The position numbers and the translations under genes were made by a program. A stretch of DNA of 64,000 nucleotides from NCBI RefSeq assembly GCF_003574835.2, contig NZ_CP063196.1, positions 2,790,001 to 2,854,000 of the forward strand, in the 5' to 3' direction. Positions 1 to 9,879 of this stretch are shown here, in pieces; the stretch's first letter is position 1, and the number at the start of each line of letters is the position of its first letter. The DNA is from Thermobifida halotolerans. Its GTDB lineage: Bacteria; Actinomycetota; Actinomycetes; Streptosporangiales; Streptosporangiaceae. The notes below the pieces were generated by a model, which was given only the letters and a program-made list of their open reading frames with translations, was not told where the DNA came from and made no database searches.

Positions 1-161
1 TCGGTCTCCACCGTCATGTTCCGGGCGTGGGCCTCGGCGGTGAACCAGGTGCGGATCTCGGCGTCCACCGGTGTCCAGGAGTAGCGCTGGTAGCCGCCGG
101 TGGTGCGGTCGCGTCCCAGAGGGGCGAGACCAGCCCACAACCGGTCGAAGGTGTCGCTCAC
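1..161 (-). CDS. M20-family amidohydrolase (allantoate/N-carbamoyl amino acid type), N-terminal fragment
   Basis: Only the first 53 codons are inside the window; the gene runs off the left edge. Translation from GTG at 161 begins VSDTFDRLWAGLAPLGRDR and continues with TTGGYQRYSWTPVDAEIRTW, then FTAEAHARNMTVE. This matches the N-terminus of Zn-dependent hydantoinase/carbamoylase-family hydrolases, which cleave allantoate, ureidoglycolate or N-carbamoyl amino acids. A GAGGAG ribosome-binding site lies about 7 nt upstream of the GTG and supports this start. The catalytic metal ligands are outside the window, so the substrate cannot be decided. The gene is separated from the esterase operon by a strong terminator. 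Confidence 0.7.
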   Translation of the reverse strand, partial: MSDTFDRLWAGLAPLGRDRTTGGYQRYSWTPVDAEIRTWFTAEAHARNMTVET

Positions 162-375
162 GGGTCGCTCCTCATCGTCGCTGGGTCCTGCCTGTCGGGC
201 CGTGACGGCACGCGAACCGGCGCGCCTCCCGGTTCTAGTTTCCCGAAACGGACCTCTCCGGCACGAGTGTCCCGCACCGGCTGTGCCGAGACGGTTACCG
301 TCCCGCTCTCGGGAGCGTTCGCCTCCGTGTCGGCACTTCGGCCGGTCGACGCGCGACCGGGACGGGCAGCGCGGT

Positions 376-411
376 GGGCGCCCACCGGGACGGAAAAACC
401 GGTGGGCGCCC
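376..411 (-). terminator. Terminator hairpin after the esterase/dioxygenase pair
   Basis: A 13-bp perfect inverted repeat (376-388 with 399-411, arm GGGCGCCCACCGG) encloses a loop with a T-rich run on the minus strand. It lies about 40 bp beyond the esterase stop codon. It is the only strong structure in the roughly 290-bp gap between the two genes, which otherwise holds the promoter region of the amidohydrolase. Confidence 0.6.
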
Positions 412-452
412 TCCAGTGTGCGTGGGACGGACACGCACGGTGTGAGGAAGGT

Positions 453-1091
453 CTACGACACGGCTCCGGCGAACCATTGACGTGCCCTATTCAACACCTC
501 GGGAGGCAGTCCGTGTCCACCCGGGTGCTCGTGCATCTGCACGGTCGCAGAGCATTCTCGCAGTTGATCGGCCAACAGGCGAGCCTGATCGATGGGTGTG
601 ACGGTATCGGCGACCCCCGCCCCGACGAACACCGACACGTCCGAGAGGTCCACCGGCCGGATCGGTCTGCCCTGCAGCGGCGCGGCGACGGCGAACAGGG
701 CTGCCCTGCGCAGCAGGCCGGGGTGCAGCAACAGGGTGGCCGCGGCCATGTTCGCCCCGTTGGAGAAGCCGACCGCGGCCGTGGCTGCGGGGTCGAGGCC
801 GTAGGCCGCGGTGGCTGCCCGGACGAAGTCGGCCAGTTCGGCCGCGCGGGCGATCACGTCGTCGACGTCGAACACGCCCTCGCGCAGGCGGCGGAACCAG
901 CGGTTGGCCCCGTTCTCGTCGACCCTGCCGCGCGGCGACAGCAGCGCGGCGCCGGGGACCAGGACCTGTCCCAGCTCCAGCAGGTCGTACTCGTCGGCTC
1001 CGGTGCCGTGCAGCAGGAGCAGGGTGGGCGCGCCCGGATGGCTCCCCGGGCGGAACACGTGGGTGAAGCCGAGATCGGCCACCGGTCTCAC
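453..1091 (-). CDS. Alpha/beta-hydrolase (YpfH/carboxylesterase-like), 212 aa
   Basis: This is a small serine hydrolase of the phospholipase/carboxylesterase family. It shows the oxyanion-hole strand LLLLHGTGADEYD, the nucleophile elbow VGFSNGANMA (GxSxG) and the C-terminal catalytic His in EHPGGHGLPPEV; the acid is probably the Asp in VGAGVADTVTP. The length fits the single-domain family. The GTG start at 1091 overlaps the stop codon of the upstream dioxygenase (GTGA), so the two are translationally coupled; a second in-frame GTG lies 9 nt further in. Dioxygenase plus YpfH-like hydrolase is a recurrent pairing, typical of quinone/electrophile detoxification operons. The real substrate is unknown. 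Confidence 0.85.
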   Translation of the reverse strand: MRPVADLGFTHVFRPGSHPGAPTLLLLHGTGADEYDLLELGQVLVPGAALLSPRGRVDENGANRWFRRLREGVFDVDDVIARAAELADFVRAATAAYGLDPAATAAVGFSNGANMAAATLLLHPGLLRRAALFAVAAPLQGRPIRPVDLSDVSVFVGAGVADTVTPIDQARLLADQLRECSATVQMHEHPGGHGLPPEVLNRARQWFAGAVS

Positions 1092-2038
1092 TCCTCGGTC
1101 TTCAGGGCGGGCAGCGTCCGCTCGATCTGGGTCCGGTTGGGCTCCAGCCACGGCGGCAGCCGGAGTCTGCGGCCGAGTTCCAGCAGCGGCTCGTCGTAGT
1201 CGAATCCGGGGCCGTCGGTGGCGATCTCCAGCAGCACCCCGCCGGGCTCGCGGAAGTAGACGGAGGTGAAGTAGGAGCGGTCGCGCACCTCGGTCACGTT
1301 CACCCCGTCGTCCAGCAGGCGCTGCCGCCAGTCGAGTTGGGCCTGCTGGTCGGGGGCCCGGTAGGCGACGTGGTGCACGGTGCCCACGGCCACCTGGCCG
1401 AGCCGGGCGGTGGGCATGGCGACGACGTCCACGACGGTGCCCACGGCCTGTCCCGCCGCGCCGGTGCGGAAGCGCAGGCGCGCGCCGTCCTCGGCGGCCA
1501 GGGTGAAGCCGAGTCGGTCCTGGAGCATGGCGGCGGTCTGCTCGTGGTCGCGTTCGGTGAGGGTGACCGCGCGGATGCCGCGGATGGCGTGCTCGACCGG
1601 GACCCCGCCGCCGTCCCACGGGTCGGTGTCGTGGTGGTCGGGACCGGCTACCAGTTCGAGGAGCAGGCCGTCGGGGTCGCGCAGACTCAGCACGTCCTCC
1701 TCCAGCCGCTCCTCCGGCCTGCTGGAGGGCACGCCCAGCCGCGCCAGGTGCTGCTGCCACCAGCCGATCGATCCCTCGGGCACGGAGAAGGAGGTGACGG
1801 TGGCCTGGCCCGCCCCGATCCGCCCCCTGGGCGCCTCGGGCCACGGGAAGAAGGTCATGATGGTGCCCGGGTTGCCCGCGCGGTCGCCGTAGTACAGGTG
1901 GTAGGTGTCGGGGGCGTCGAAGTTGACCGTCCGTTTGACCAGCCGCATTCCCAACACGGTGCGGTAGAAGTCCGCGTTGGTCTGCGGGTCGCCGGCGATC
2001 GCGGTGACGTGGTGGATTCCTGACGGCCGCACGGTCAT
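1088..2038 (-). CDS. Ring-cleaving dioxygenase of the glyoxalase/VOC superfamily, 316 aa
   Basis: The protein has two VOC modules. The first begins SGIHHVTAIAGDPQTNADFY and the second is centred on GTVHHVAYRAPDQQAQ. Metal-ligand candidates are the His of IHHVT, the His of VHHVAY and the Glu of GVLLEIATDGPGF. Length and motifs match the MhqO/MhqA group of hydroquinone/catechol-type extradiol dioxygenases, Fe(II)-dependent enzymes that open quinol rings. It is the first gene of a two-gene unit with the esterase. An AT-rich stretch with an inverted repeat just upstream suggests control by a MarR-type repressor, as known for mhq operons. The exact quinol substrate cannot be read from sequence. 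Confidence 0.88.
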   Translation of the reverse strand: MTVRPSGIHHVTAIAGDPQTNADFYRTVLGMRLVKRTVNFDAPDTYHLYYGDRAGNPGTIMTFFPWPEAPRGRIGAGQATVTSFSVPEGSIGWWQQHLARLGVPSSRPEERLEEDVLSLRDPDGLLLELVAGPDHHDTDPWDGGGVPVEHAIRGIRAVTLTERDHEQTAAMLQDRLGFTLAAEDGARLRFRTGAAGQAVGTVVDVVAMPTARLGQVAVGTVHHVAYRAPDQQAQLDWRQRLLDDGVNVTEVRDRSYFTSVYFREPGGVLLEIATDGPGFDYDEPLLELGRRLRLPPWLEPNRTQIERTLPALKTEE

Positions 2039-2072
2039 GGCAGCGTCCTCGCTTCCGTTCGTTCGGGTTGCA

Positions 2073-2110
2073 CACCGAAAAACAGTTGAAAGTTAAACCT
2101 TATTTCGGTG
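2073..2110 (-). promoter_or_regulatory. Candidate promoter/operator of the dioxygenase-esterase operon
   Basis: An 8-bp inverted repeat (CACCGAAA at 2073-2080, TTTCGGTG at 2103-2110) flanks the AT-rich core GTTGAAAGTTAAAC. It stands out against roughly 70% G+C surroundings and lies 35-72 bp before the dioxygenase start. Placement and composition suit a repressor operator, MarR-like by analogy with mhq operons. No clean -35/-10 pair could be assigned. Confidence 0.4.
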
Positions 2111-2139
2111 GGGCGCCACCCCGACAGCCCGCGGACACG

Positions 2140-2175
2140 ACGAGGCCCCCACCGTCGTGTCGGCGGGGGCCTCGT
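2140..2175 (-). terminator. Terminator of rbpA
   Basis: An 11-bp stem (ACGAGGCCCCC at 2140-2150, GGGGGCCTCGT at 2165-2175) with a 14-nt loop starts about 80 bp after the rbpA stop. No U-tract follows, which is usual in G+C-rich actinomycetes. Confidence 0.55.
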
Positions 2176-2257
2176 GGCGATGTCGATCATGGGCCGCCCG
2201 GAGAGGACCTCGGGCCGGTCTCCCGGCCACCCTTCCGGCGGCGGGCGCGACCGCGGC

Positions 2258-2629
2258 TCAGTCGTTTCGAGGCTTGATGGCGGCCGCGATCGCGGCGCGC
2301 TCGGCACGCAGTTTGGCCAGCGCCTCTTCCAGGATGGCCTGGCCGTCGGCGTCGCTGCGCCGCTCCTTCACATAGGCCAGGTGGGTCTTGTAGGGCTCGG
2401 TCTTCGGAGGCGCCGGGGGGTTGTCAGGGTCCTTCCCGGCGGGGAAGCCGCAACGGGGGCAGTCCCATTCGTCGGGGACCTGAGCCTCGTGCGAGAAGCT
2501 CGGAACCACTTCGTGCTTGTTGGCGCAGTAGAACGCGACACGAATCCGCGGCGCCGCCTCACCGCGCTCGGCCTCGCCCATCGGGCCGGCGCCGACGCGA
2601 CTGCCGCGGATGGCACTGCCACTACCCAC
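2258..2629 (-). CDS. rbpA: RNA polymerase-binding protein RbpA, 123 aa
   Basis: RbpA is an actinobacterial RNA polymerase accessory factor. It binds principal sigma and core polymerase and stabilises open complexes. The GTG at 2629, giving VGSGSAIRGSRVGAGPMGE, was chosen because it matches family N-termini and has AAGGAG about 8 nt upstream; a longer in-frame extension is not credible. The Zn-ribbon-like core shows Cys35, His39, Cys57 and Cys60 (YCANKHE and CPRCG). The C-terminal sigma-interaction segment follows (THLAYVKERRSDADGQAILE). Length matches the S. coelicolor protein. In Streptomyces rbpA is a SigR target; no GGGAAT-N18-GTT site was seen directly upstream here. Confidence 0.95.
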   Translation of the reverse strand: MGSGSAIRGSRVGAGPMGEAERGEAAPRIRVAFYCANKHEVVPSFSHEAQVPDEWDCPRCGFPAGKDPDNPPAPPKTEPYKTHLAYVKERRSDADGQAILEEALAKLRAERAAIAAAIKPRND

Positions 2630-2735
2630 GAAAAACTCCTTCAGCGTGATGGGCCCCGGGCGGGAGAAGATCCGTCGCACACTCCGTGAGACACCAGACG
2701 CCGAGCGCGCGTGCCCGGGGCGTGCGAGCGCAGGG

Positions 2736-2978
2736 TCACGCCCCCTGTTGGAGGATGAGCAGGCCGAGCGCGACGATGCCGACGATCCAGACGAGACCGG
2801 TGGCGATGGTCAGCCGGTCGAGGTTGCGCTCGACCACCGATGACCCTCCCAGGGAGGAGGTGACACCGCCGCCGAACAGATCGGACAGGCCACCACCTTT
2901 GCCCTTGTGGAGCAGCACCAACATGATCATCAGCACGCTGACGACCATCAGGGCAATGGACAGACCGACGATAATCAC
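2736..2978 (-). CDS. secG: Preprotein translocase subunit SecG, 80 aa
   Basis: This is the small SecYEG auxiliary subunit. Two hydrophobic helices (about residues 1-25, IIVGLSIALMVVSVLMIMLV, and about 57-76) flank a Gly/Ser loop with the SecG-typical HKGKGGGLSDLFGGG. The position directly after gap-pgk-tpiA is the standard actinobacterial order. The 228-bp gap from tpiA holds a tpiA terminator and a possible promoter, so secG may be transcribed partly on its own. Confidence 0.95.
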   Translation of the reverse strand: MIIVGLSIALMVVSVLMIMLVLLHKGKGGGLSDLFGGGVTSSLGGSSVVERNLDRLTIATGLVWIVGIVALGLLILQQGA

Positions 2979-3112
2979 ATGCTCACCCGTAACTCGACCC
3001 CAACGAGGGGGAATTCAAACGATCTGGAATCCCGTCCGCTTCCGCACCGCCCGAGGGGAAAGCGAAAACTCCGGACAGGGTATCGGGAACATTACCTGAT
3101 TTTACCCCCGAC

Positions 3113-3142
3113 ACTGTAGGCCCCGGAGCACCCCGCCGCGAA
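3113..3142 (-). promoter_or_regulatory. Candidate promoter of secG
   Basis: On the minus strand TTCGCG (3137-3142) and TACAGT (3113-3118) are 18 bp apart, followed by the AT-rich run GGTAAAATCAGG. They lie about 135 bp before secG, after the tpiA terminator. The -35 match is weak. Confidence 0.35.
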
Positions 3143-3160
3143 AGTCGTCCCCGCGGTCGC

Positions 3161-3197
3161 GTGTCGGCGGGCCGCCGCCCGGCGCGCCCGCCGACAC
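3161..3197 (-). terminator. Terminator of the gap-pgk-tpiA unit
   Basis: A 12-bp perfect stem (GTGTCGGCGGGC at 3161-3172 with 3186-3197) lies 10 bp past the tpiA stop. It may be partial, since secG follows on the same strand. Confidence 0.6.
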
Positions 3198-3206
3198 CGT
3201 CGGCGC

Positions 3207-3992
3207 TCAGTCCTGCGTTCCGGCGCGGACCAGACTGACGAACTCGTCGGCCTTGAGGCTCGCCCCGCCGACGAGGGCGCCGTCGACGTCCTCCTTGGCC
3301 ATGATCGCGGCGACGTTTCCGCTCTTGACCGAACCGCCGTAGAGGATGCGGACCTGCTCCGCGGTCTCGGACGAGTACAGCTCACCGATCCGGCCGCGCA
3401 GCGCCGCGCACACCTCCTGGGCGTCCTCGGGGGTGGCGACCTCTCCGGTGCCGATCGCCCACACCGGTTCGTAGGCGATGACCAGGCGGCGGACCTGCTC
3501 CTCGGTGACGCCCTTGAGCGCGCCCTCCAACTGGGCGAGGGTGTGCTCGACCTGGCGGCCCGCCCTGCGGACCTCCAGGCCCTCGCCCAGGCACAGGATC
3601 GGCGTGATGTCGTTGGCGAAGGCCGCCCTGACCTTCGCGTTGACCACCGCGTCGTCCTCGTGGTGGTACTCGCGCCGCTCGGAGTGCCCGGCCAGCACGT
3701 AGGAGCAGCCGAGCTTGGCCAGCATCGGCCCCGACACCTCACCGGTGTAGGCACCCCTGTCGTGCTGGGAGATGTCCTGGGCGCCGTAGGCGATCTGCAG
3801 CTTGTCGCCCTCGACGAGGGTCTGCACGCTGCGCAGCGCCGTGAACGGCGGCAGCACCGCGATGTCCGCGGCGTCGAAGTCGGCCTCGTTGAGGGCGAAC
3901 GCCATCTTCTGCACCAGGGCGATGGCCTCGAGGTGGTTGTTGTGCAGCTTCCAGTTGCCCGCGATCAGCGGCTTGCGCTTGGCGGTTGCCAT
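3207..3992 (-). CDS. tpiA: Triosephosphate isomerase, 261 aa
   Basis: The enzyme interconverts dihydroxyacetone phosphate and glyceraldehyde-3-phosphate in cytosolic glycolysis/gluconeogenesis. The TIM-barrel catalytic residues are all present: Lys15 (AGNWKLHNN), His103 (VLAGHSERR) and Glu175 ([11 protein letters not shown]), plus the phosphate-binding ILYGGSV. The ATG at 3992 begins [15 protein letters not shown] and follows the pgk stop by 7 bp, so pgk and tpiA share a transcript. Length is normal for the family. Confidence 0.97.
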   Translation of the reverse strand: MATAKRKPLIAGNWKLHNNHLEAIALVQKMAFALNEADFDAADIAVLPPFTALRSVQTLVEGDKLQIAYGAQDISQHDRGAYTGEVSGPMLAKLGCSYVLAGHSERREYHHEDDAVVNAKVRAAFANDITPILCLGEGLEVRRAGRQVEHTLAQLEGALKGVTEEQVRRLVIAYEPVWAIGTGEVATPEDAQEVCAALRGRIGELYSSETAEQVRILYGGSVKSGNVAAIMAKEDVDGALVGGASLKADEFVSLVRAGTQD

Positions 3993-3999
3993 GGGTCTC

Positions 4000-5187
4000 C
4001 TAGTCCTCCAGTGCCGCGATGCCGGGCAGGGTCTTTCCTTCGAGGTACTCCAGGCTGGCGCCGCCGCCGGTGGAGATGTGTCCGAACGCCTTCTCGTCGA
4101 AGCCGAGCGCCCGCACGGCCGCCGCCGAGTCGCCGCCGCCGACCACGGTGAACGCGTCGGAGTCGGCCAGCGCCCGGGCCACCGCGCGCGTGCCGTTCGC
4201 GTACGGCTCCATCTCGAACACGCCCATCGGGCCGTTCCAGAACACGGTCGCCGCGTCGGCCAGCTTCGCGGCGAACAGTTCCGCCGAGGCCGGTCCGATG
4301 TCCAGCCCCATCCGCTCGGCGGGAATCCTGTCGACGGCGACCACGTCGTGCGCCGCGTCGGCGGCGAACTTCTCGGCGGCCACCACGTCGACGGGCAGGA
4401 CGAACTCCACACCGCGCTCCTCGGCGCGGCGCAGGTAGCCGTTGACGGTGTCGATCTGGTCGCGCTCCAGCAGGCTGGCGCCCACCTCGTAGCCCTTGGC
4501 CGCGAGGAAGGTGTAGGTCATGCCGCCGCCGATGAGGATGCGGTCGGCGGTGTCGAGCAGGTTGTCGATGACGCCCAGCTTGTCGGAGACCTTGGAGCCG
4601 CCCAGCACCACCGCGTAGGGGCGGTCCGGGGACTCGGTCAGCCTGCGCAGTACGTCGACCTCGGTGAACACCAGGCCGCCCGCGGCGTGCGGGAGGCGCT
4701 TGGGCAGGTCGTAGACGCTGGCGTGCTTGCGGTGCACCGCGCCGAAGCCGTCGCCGACGTACAGTTCGGCGAGCGCGGCGAGCCGGTCGGCGAACGCGCC
4801 GCGTTCGGTGTCGTCCTTGCTGGTCTCCCCCGGCTCGAACCGCAGGTTCTCGACCAGCGCCACCTCGCCGTCGGCCAGTTCGCGGCTGACCGCGAGGGCG
4901 GCCTCGCCCGCGGTGTCGGAGGCGAAGCGCACCCGCGTGCCCAGCAGTTCGCCCAGCCGGACGGCGACGGGACGCAGCGAGTAGGCGGGGTCGACCTTGC
5001 CCTTGGGGCGGCCCAGGTGGGCGCCGACGATCACGCGGGCGCCCCGCTCGCGGAGCTTGGTGATGGTGGGCAGGCTGGCCCGGATACGGCCGTCGTCGGT
5101 GATGCGGTCACCGTCGAGCGGCACGTTGAGATCGGCCCGGACGAAAACGCGCTTGCCCGCGACGTCGAGGTCCTCGATCGTCCGCAT
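4000..5187 (-). CDS. pgk: Phosphoglycerate kinase, 395 aa
   Basis: The enzyme transfers phosphate from 1,3-bisphosphoglycerate to ADP. The N-terminal substrate domain has [13 protein letters not shown] and GAHLGRPKG; the C-terminal nucleotide domain has GGSKVSDK, the WNGPMGVFE motif and the GGGDSAAA phosphate loop. The ATG at 5187 ([14 protein letters not shown]) was chosen because it gives the family N-terminus and a normal length. It sits between gap and tpiA in the usual glycolytic order, about 100 bp after the gap stop. Confidence 0.97.
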   Translation of the reverse strand: MRTIEDLDVAGKRVFVRADLNVPLDGDRITDDGRIRASLPTITKLRERGARVIVGAHLGRPKGKVDPAYSLRPVAVRLGELLGTRVRFASDTAGEAALAVSRELADGEVALVENLRFEPGETSKDDTERGAFADRLAALAELYVGDGFGAVHRKHASVYDLPKRLPHAAGGLVFTEVDVLRRLTESPDRPYAVVLGGSKVSDKLGVIDNLLDTADRILIGGGMTYTFLAAKGYEVGASLLERDQIDTVNGYLRRAEERGVEFVLPVDVVAAEKFAADAAHDVVAVDRIPAERMGLDIGPASAELFAAKLADAATVFWNGPMGVFEMEPYANGTRAVARALADSDAFTVVGGGDSAAAVRALGFDEKAFGHISTGGGASLEYLEGKTLPGIAALED

Positions 5188-5290
5188 GTCTACTTCTCTT
5201 TCTGGAAGCGGTCTACATGGGCGGCGACGCCCCCCTCGGCCCCGCGAGGGCCGGTGGTGAGGGCGTCGCCGGTGCCGTGGGCGGCGTGTG

Positions 5291-6504
<1,214 letters not shown>

Positions 6505-6550
6505 AGATCGTATTTTTTGCCCTCGTACACCATCGTTTCCGCAGTTCGTG

Positions 6551-6586
6551 AAAGTGTGGGCGACCAGAGGAAACCATTCACACTTT
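6551..6586. promoter_or_regulatory. Inverted repeat upstream of gap
   Basis: AAAGTGTG (6551-6558) and CACACTTT (6579-6586) form an 8-bp dyad with a 20-bp spacer, about 250 bp before the gap start. It could be an operator pair or the 5' boundary of the promoter region. Confidence 0.35.
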
Positions 6587-6735
6587 ATTACGAGCGCATT
6601 AACGAGGTTTCTTGGCGTGCCGCTCGGCTCCGGCCGCCACCGTGCCCGCCGCAGCCCCCTCCCGCACCAGCCGCCGACCGCTTCCTGTGGTCATCCTCAC
6701 ATCAGGGTTTGAGCGTGTCGGCGCTCGTCCTCACA

Positions 6736-7716
6736 TCAGGGCACGAGCATGTCGGGAGTCAGGTTGGCCTCGGTGTTGGGGATGCCCAGATCCGCTGCGC
6801 GCTTGTCCGCCATGGCCAGCAGGCGCCGGATCCGCCCCGCGATGGCGTCCTTGGTCAACGGCGGGTCCGACAGCTGCCCCAACTCCTCCAGGGAGGCCTG
6901 CTTGTGCTCCAGACGCAGCTTGCCCGCGGCGACCAGGTGCTCGGGGGCGTCGTCGGCGAGGATCTCCAGGGCGCGCTCCACCCGGGCGCCCGCGGCGACC
7001 GCGGCACGGGCGCTGCGCCGCAGGTTCGCGTCGTCGAAGTTGGCCAGCCGGTTGGCGGTGGCCCGCACCTCGCGGCGCATCCGCCGCTCCTCCCACGCCA
7101 GCACGCTCTGGTGGGCGCCCAGCAGGGTCAGCAGCGCGCTGATGGAGTCGCCGTCGCGCACCACCACCCGGTCCACCCCCCGCACCTCGCGGGCCTTGGC
7201 GTGCACCTTGAGCCGCCGCGCCGCACCCACCAGGGCCAGCGCCGCCTCGGGGCCGGGACAGGTGATCTCCAGGGACATGGACCGCCCCGGCTCGGTGAGC
7301 GAACCGTGCGCGATGAAGGCGCCGCGCCAGGCCGACTCCGCGTCGCAGGCCCCGCCCGCCACCACGTGCCGCGGCAGGCCGCGGACGGGACGGCCGTTGC
7401 CGTCGATCAGCCCGGTCTGGCGGGCCAGGCTCTCACCGTCCCTGATGACCCGGACCACGTAGCGGTTGCCCTTGCGTAGACCACTGGGGGCCAGCACCAC
7501 CACCTCGGACTCGTGCCCGAAGACCTCGGAGACGTCCTTGCGCAGCCGCCGCGCGGCGGCTCCGGTGTCGAGTTCGGCCTCGATCACGATACGTCCGCCG
7601 ACCAGGTGCAGCCCGCCGGTGAAACGCAGAATCGTCGAGACTTCCGCTTTGCGGCAGCATGGCTTGAGAACGGTCAGCCGGCTCAACTCGTCCTTCACCA
7701 CGCCGGTCATCGCCAT
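6736..7716 (-). CDS. whiA: Sporulation/cell-division transcription factor WhiA, 326 aa
   Basis: WhiA is a DNA-binding protein with an N-terminal domain related to LAGLIDADG endonucleases and a C-terminal helix-turn-helix. In Streptomyces it works with WhiB to switch on septation genes. The sequence is close to Streptomyces Whi[21 protein letters not shown] near the N-terminus, [20 protein letters not shown] in the middle and [16 protein letters not shown] with [13 protein letters not shown] in the C-terminal part. The ATG at 7716 ([14 protein letters not shown]) was chosen by family similarity; the frame stays open upstream, with an in-frame ATG about 100 nt earlier. It follows rapZ and yvcK, the conserved order. 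Confidence 0.95.
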   Translation of the reverse strand: MAMTGVVKDELSRLTVLKPCCRKAEVSTILRFTGGLHLVGGRIVIEAELDTGAAARRLRKDVSEVFGHESEVVVLAPSGLRKGNRYVVRVIRDGESLARQTGLIDGNGRPVRGLPRHVVAGGACDAESAWRGAFIAHGSLTEPGRSMSLEITCPGPEAALALVGAARRLKVHAKAREVRGVDRVVVRDGDSISALLTLLGAHQSVLAWEERRMRREVRATANRLANFDDANLRRSARAAVAAGARVERALEILADDAPEHLVAAGKLRLEHKQASLEELGQLSDPPLTKDAIAGRIRRLLAMADKRAADLGIPNTEANLTPDMLVP

Positions 7717-7889
7717 GGATGCGGCCCCTTCCCCCTGTAGAACGCACACGTGCGCGCCGCGGCCAAGCAGCGCCCTTCGTGGCAGACTACTTGCCAGCGC
7801 GGCCAACTCCATGCCCTCTGCGCGTGTGTCCGGTTCCTTGACCGATCCGACACCCCCGCACTTTCTCGAACCTTTGCGGCCAGGATCGC

Positions 7890-8882
7890 TCAGTCGGCGA
7901 ATATCTGATCGAAGGCGACCGCGAAGCGGTCCGGATCGTGCCGGGGGGAGCCGTCGTCGACGGCCAGGTCGGCCAGCACCAGCCGCGCTCCCAACTCCGC
8001 GGCCACCCGCTCCAACCGGACCGTGTCCTCCACCCCCTTGCGGTCGGCCAGCACCACGTCCACCCGCAACTCGGGCGCGTGGTCGGCCAGCACCTCCAGG
8101 TAGGTGTGCGCGGCGAACCCGTCGGTCTCGCCCCGCTGGGGCGACAGGTTGAGCGCGACCACCCGCCGCGCCCGGGTGTCCACCAGCGCCCGCGCCAGGT
8201 CCGGGACGAGCAGGTGCGGCAGCACACTGGTGAACCAGGAGCCGGGGCCGAACACCACCCAGTCGGCCTCGTGCACCGCCCTGACCACCTGACCGGGCAC
8301 CGGCGGCCGGTCGGGGATCAGCGAGATGGACCGCACCCGCCCCCGGGTGCTGGCGCAGGCCACCTGCCCGCGCACGGTCACCACCTCGTCGGGGCGGGCC
8401 GGATCGGCGCCCTCCACCTCGGCGACGATGTCGAGCGGCACCGAGGACATCGGCAGCACCCGGCCGTGCGCGCCGAGCAACTGCCCCACCCAGTCCAGGG
8501 CGGCCACCGAGTCGCCCAGCAGCTCCCACAGCGCCACGATGAGCAGGTTGCCCACCGCGTGCCCGTGCAGCTCGCCCTCGGAGCGGAACCGGTGCTGCAC
8601 GACCTCGCTCCAGGTGCTGCCCCACTCGTCGTCGCCGCACAGCGCCGCCAGCGCCATGCGCAGATCCCCCGGGGGAAGGACACCCAGCTCACGCCGGAGC
8701 CGCCCGCTGGAACCGCCGTCGTCGGCGACCGTCACCACCGCGGTGACGTCGGTGGTGACCCGGCGCAGTGCGGACAGCGAGGCGTACAGTCCGTGCCCCC
8801 CGCCCAGCGCGACCACGCGCGGCGGTGCGGAAACGCCGTCGTCCGCACCCGGTTTCTCCCAAGCGTCCTCATAACCCGACAT
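7890..8882 (-). CDS. yvcK: YvcK/CofD-like gluconeogenesis factor, 330 aa
   Basis: This is a Rossmann-fold protein of the CofD/YvcK family. It has the nucleotide-binding signature [18 protein letters not shown] near residue 25, followed by [31 protein letters not shown] and the GxGS-type [15 protein letters not shown]. In Bacillus and mycobacteria YvcK binds UDP-sugars and is needed for growth on gluconeogenic carbon and for wall synthesis. It lacks context for F420 biosynthesis, so YvcK is preferred over CofD. It lies between rapZ (84 bp upstream) and whiA (173 bp downstream), probably one transcript. Confidence 0.92.
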   Translation of the reverse strand: MSGYEDAWEKPGADDGVSAPPRVVALGGGHGLYASLSALRRVTTDVTAVVTVADDGGSSGRLRRELGVLPPGDLRMALAALCGDDEWGSTWSEVVQHRFRSEGELHGHAVGNLLIVALWELLGDSVAALDWVGQLLGAHGRVLPMSSVPLDIVAEVEGADPARPDEVVTVRGQVACASTRGRVRSISLIPDRPPVPGQVVRAVHEADWVVFGPGSWFTSVLPHLLVPDLARALVDTRARRVVALNLSPQRGETDGFAAHTYLEVLADHAPELRVDVVLADRKGVEDTVRLERVAAELGARLVLADLAVDDGSPRHDPDRFAVAFDQIFAD

Positions 8883-8966
8883 AGGTCTACGCGTACCTCT
8901 TCCCCTCCCGGCTCCGCCTCGGCGGTCCGGAACACCGTGGTGCGGCCCTCGGCGCCGCGTCGTCGC

Positions 8967-9866
8967 CTACTCGCGGCCCAGGTCGCGGTGGATGATGTTC
9001 ACCTCGACCCCCTCGTCGCGCAGCCGCTCGGCGAGCTGCTCGGACATGGCGACGCTGCGGTGCTTTCCTCCGGTGCAGCCCACCGCGAGTGTCATGTAGT
9101 GCTTGCCCTCGCGCAGGTACCCGCCGGCGAGCAGCCGCAACACCTCGGTGTAGGAGTCCAGTAGCTCCTTGGCCCCGCGCTGGGCCAGCACGTAGTCGCG
9201 GACCGGGTCGTCCTGCCCGGTCATCGGCCTCAGCTCCGGAACCCAGTGCGGGTTGGGCAGGAACCGGCAGTCGAGCACCAGGTCGGCGTCGACCGGAAGA
9301 CCGTGCTTGAACCCGAAGGAGACCACGTTGGCGCGCAGGTGGGTCTCGCGGGCCCGCCCGAAGAAGCCCACCATCTTGGCCTTGAGCTGGTGCACGTTGA
9401 GCTGGGAGGTGTCGATGACCAGGTCGGCCTCGCCGCGGATGGAGCGCAGCAGCTCGCGCTCCCGGCTGATCCCGTCGGTCAGCCGCCCGTCCCCCTGCAG
9501 CGGGTGCGGGCGGCGCACGCTCTCGAAGCGGCGCACCAGGGTGTCGTCGCCGGCCTCCAGGAACACCACGCGGGCGGCGATACCGCGGCTGCGCAGCTCC
9601 TCGACGCAGGACAGCAGGTCCTCGGTGAAGGCCATGCTGCGCACGTCGACGACGGCGGCCACCCGCGGCACCGCGCCGTGGGTGCGTCCGGCGAGGTCGA
9701 TCATGGTGGGCAGCAGCCCCGGCGGCAGGTTGTCGACGACGAACCAGTCGAGGTCCTCCAGCGCCCGCGCGGCGGTGCTGCGCCCGGCTCCCGACATGCC
9801 CGTCACGACGACGATCTCCGGTGAGAAGTCGCCTCCCCGACTGGTCGTCACGTGCTCATCTCCCAT
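8967..9866 (-). CDS. rapZ: RNase adaptor/P-loop nucleotide-binding protein RapZ (YvcJ family), 299 aa
   Basis: The N-terminal P-loop domain has Walker A GMSGAGRST (about residues 23-31) and the DNLPP motif (WFVVDNLPPGLLP). The C-terminal domain holds VGCTGGKHRSVAMSEQLAE, the family phosphate-binding signature. In E. coli RapZ steers RNase E to the sRNA GlmZ and senses glucosamine-6-phosphate. In Gram-positives the YvcJ homologue binds nucleotides and its RNA role is unproven. ATG at 9866 is used; a GTG six codons in is an alternative. It sits 13 bp after the uvrC stop. Confidence 0.93.
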   Translation of the reverse strand: MGDEHVTTSRGGDFSPEIVVVTGMSGAGRSTAARALEDLDWFVVDNLPPGLLPTMIDLAGRTHGAVPRVAAVVDVRSMAFTEDLLSCVEELRSRGIAARVVFLEAGDDTLVRRFESVRRPHPLQGDGRLTDGISRERELLRSIRGEADLVIDTSQLNVHQLKAKMVGFFGRARETHLRANVVSFGFKHGLPVDADLVLDCRFLPNPHWVPELRPMTGQDDPVRDYVLAQRGAKELLDSYTEVLRLLAGGYLREGKHYMTLAVGCTGGKHRSVAMSEQLAERLRDEGVEVNIIHRDLGRE

Positions 9867-9879
9867 GGTCTCGGTTGTC

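Noticed and set aside
2630-2735. SigR promoter upstream of rbpA, expected from Streptomyces
   Set aside because: No GGGAAY-N18-GTT was found in the 106-bp gap before rbpA on the minus strand.
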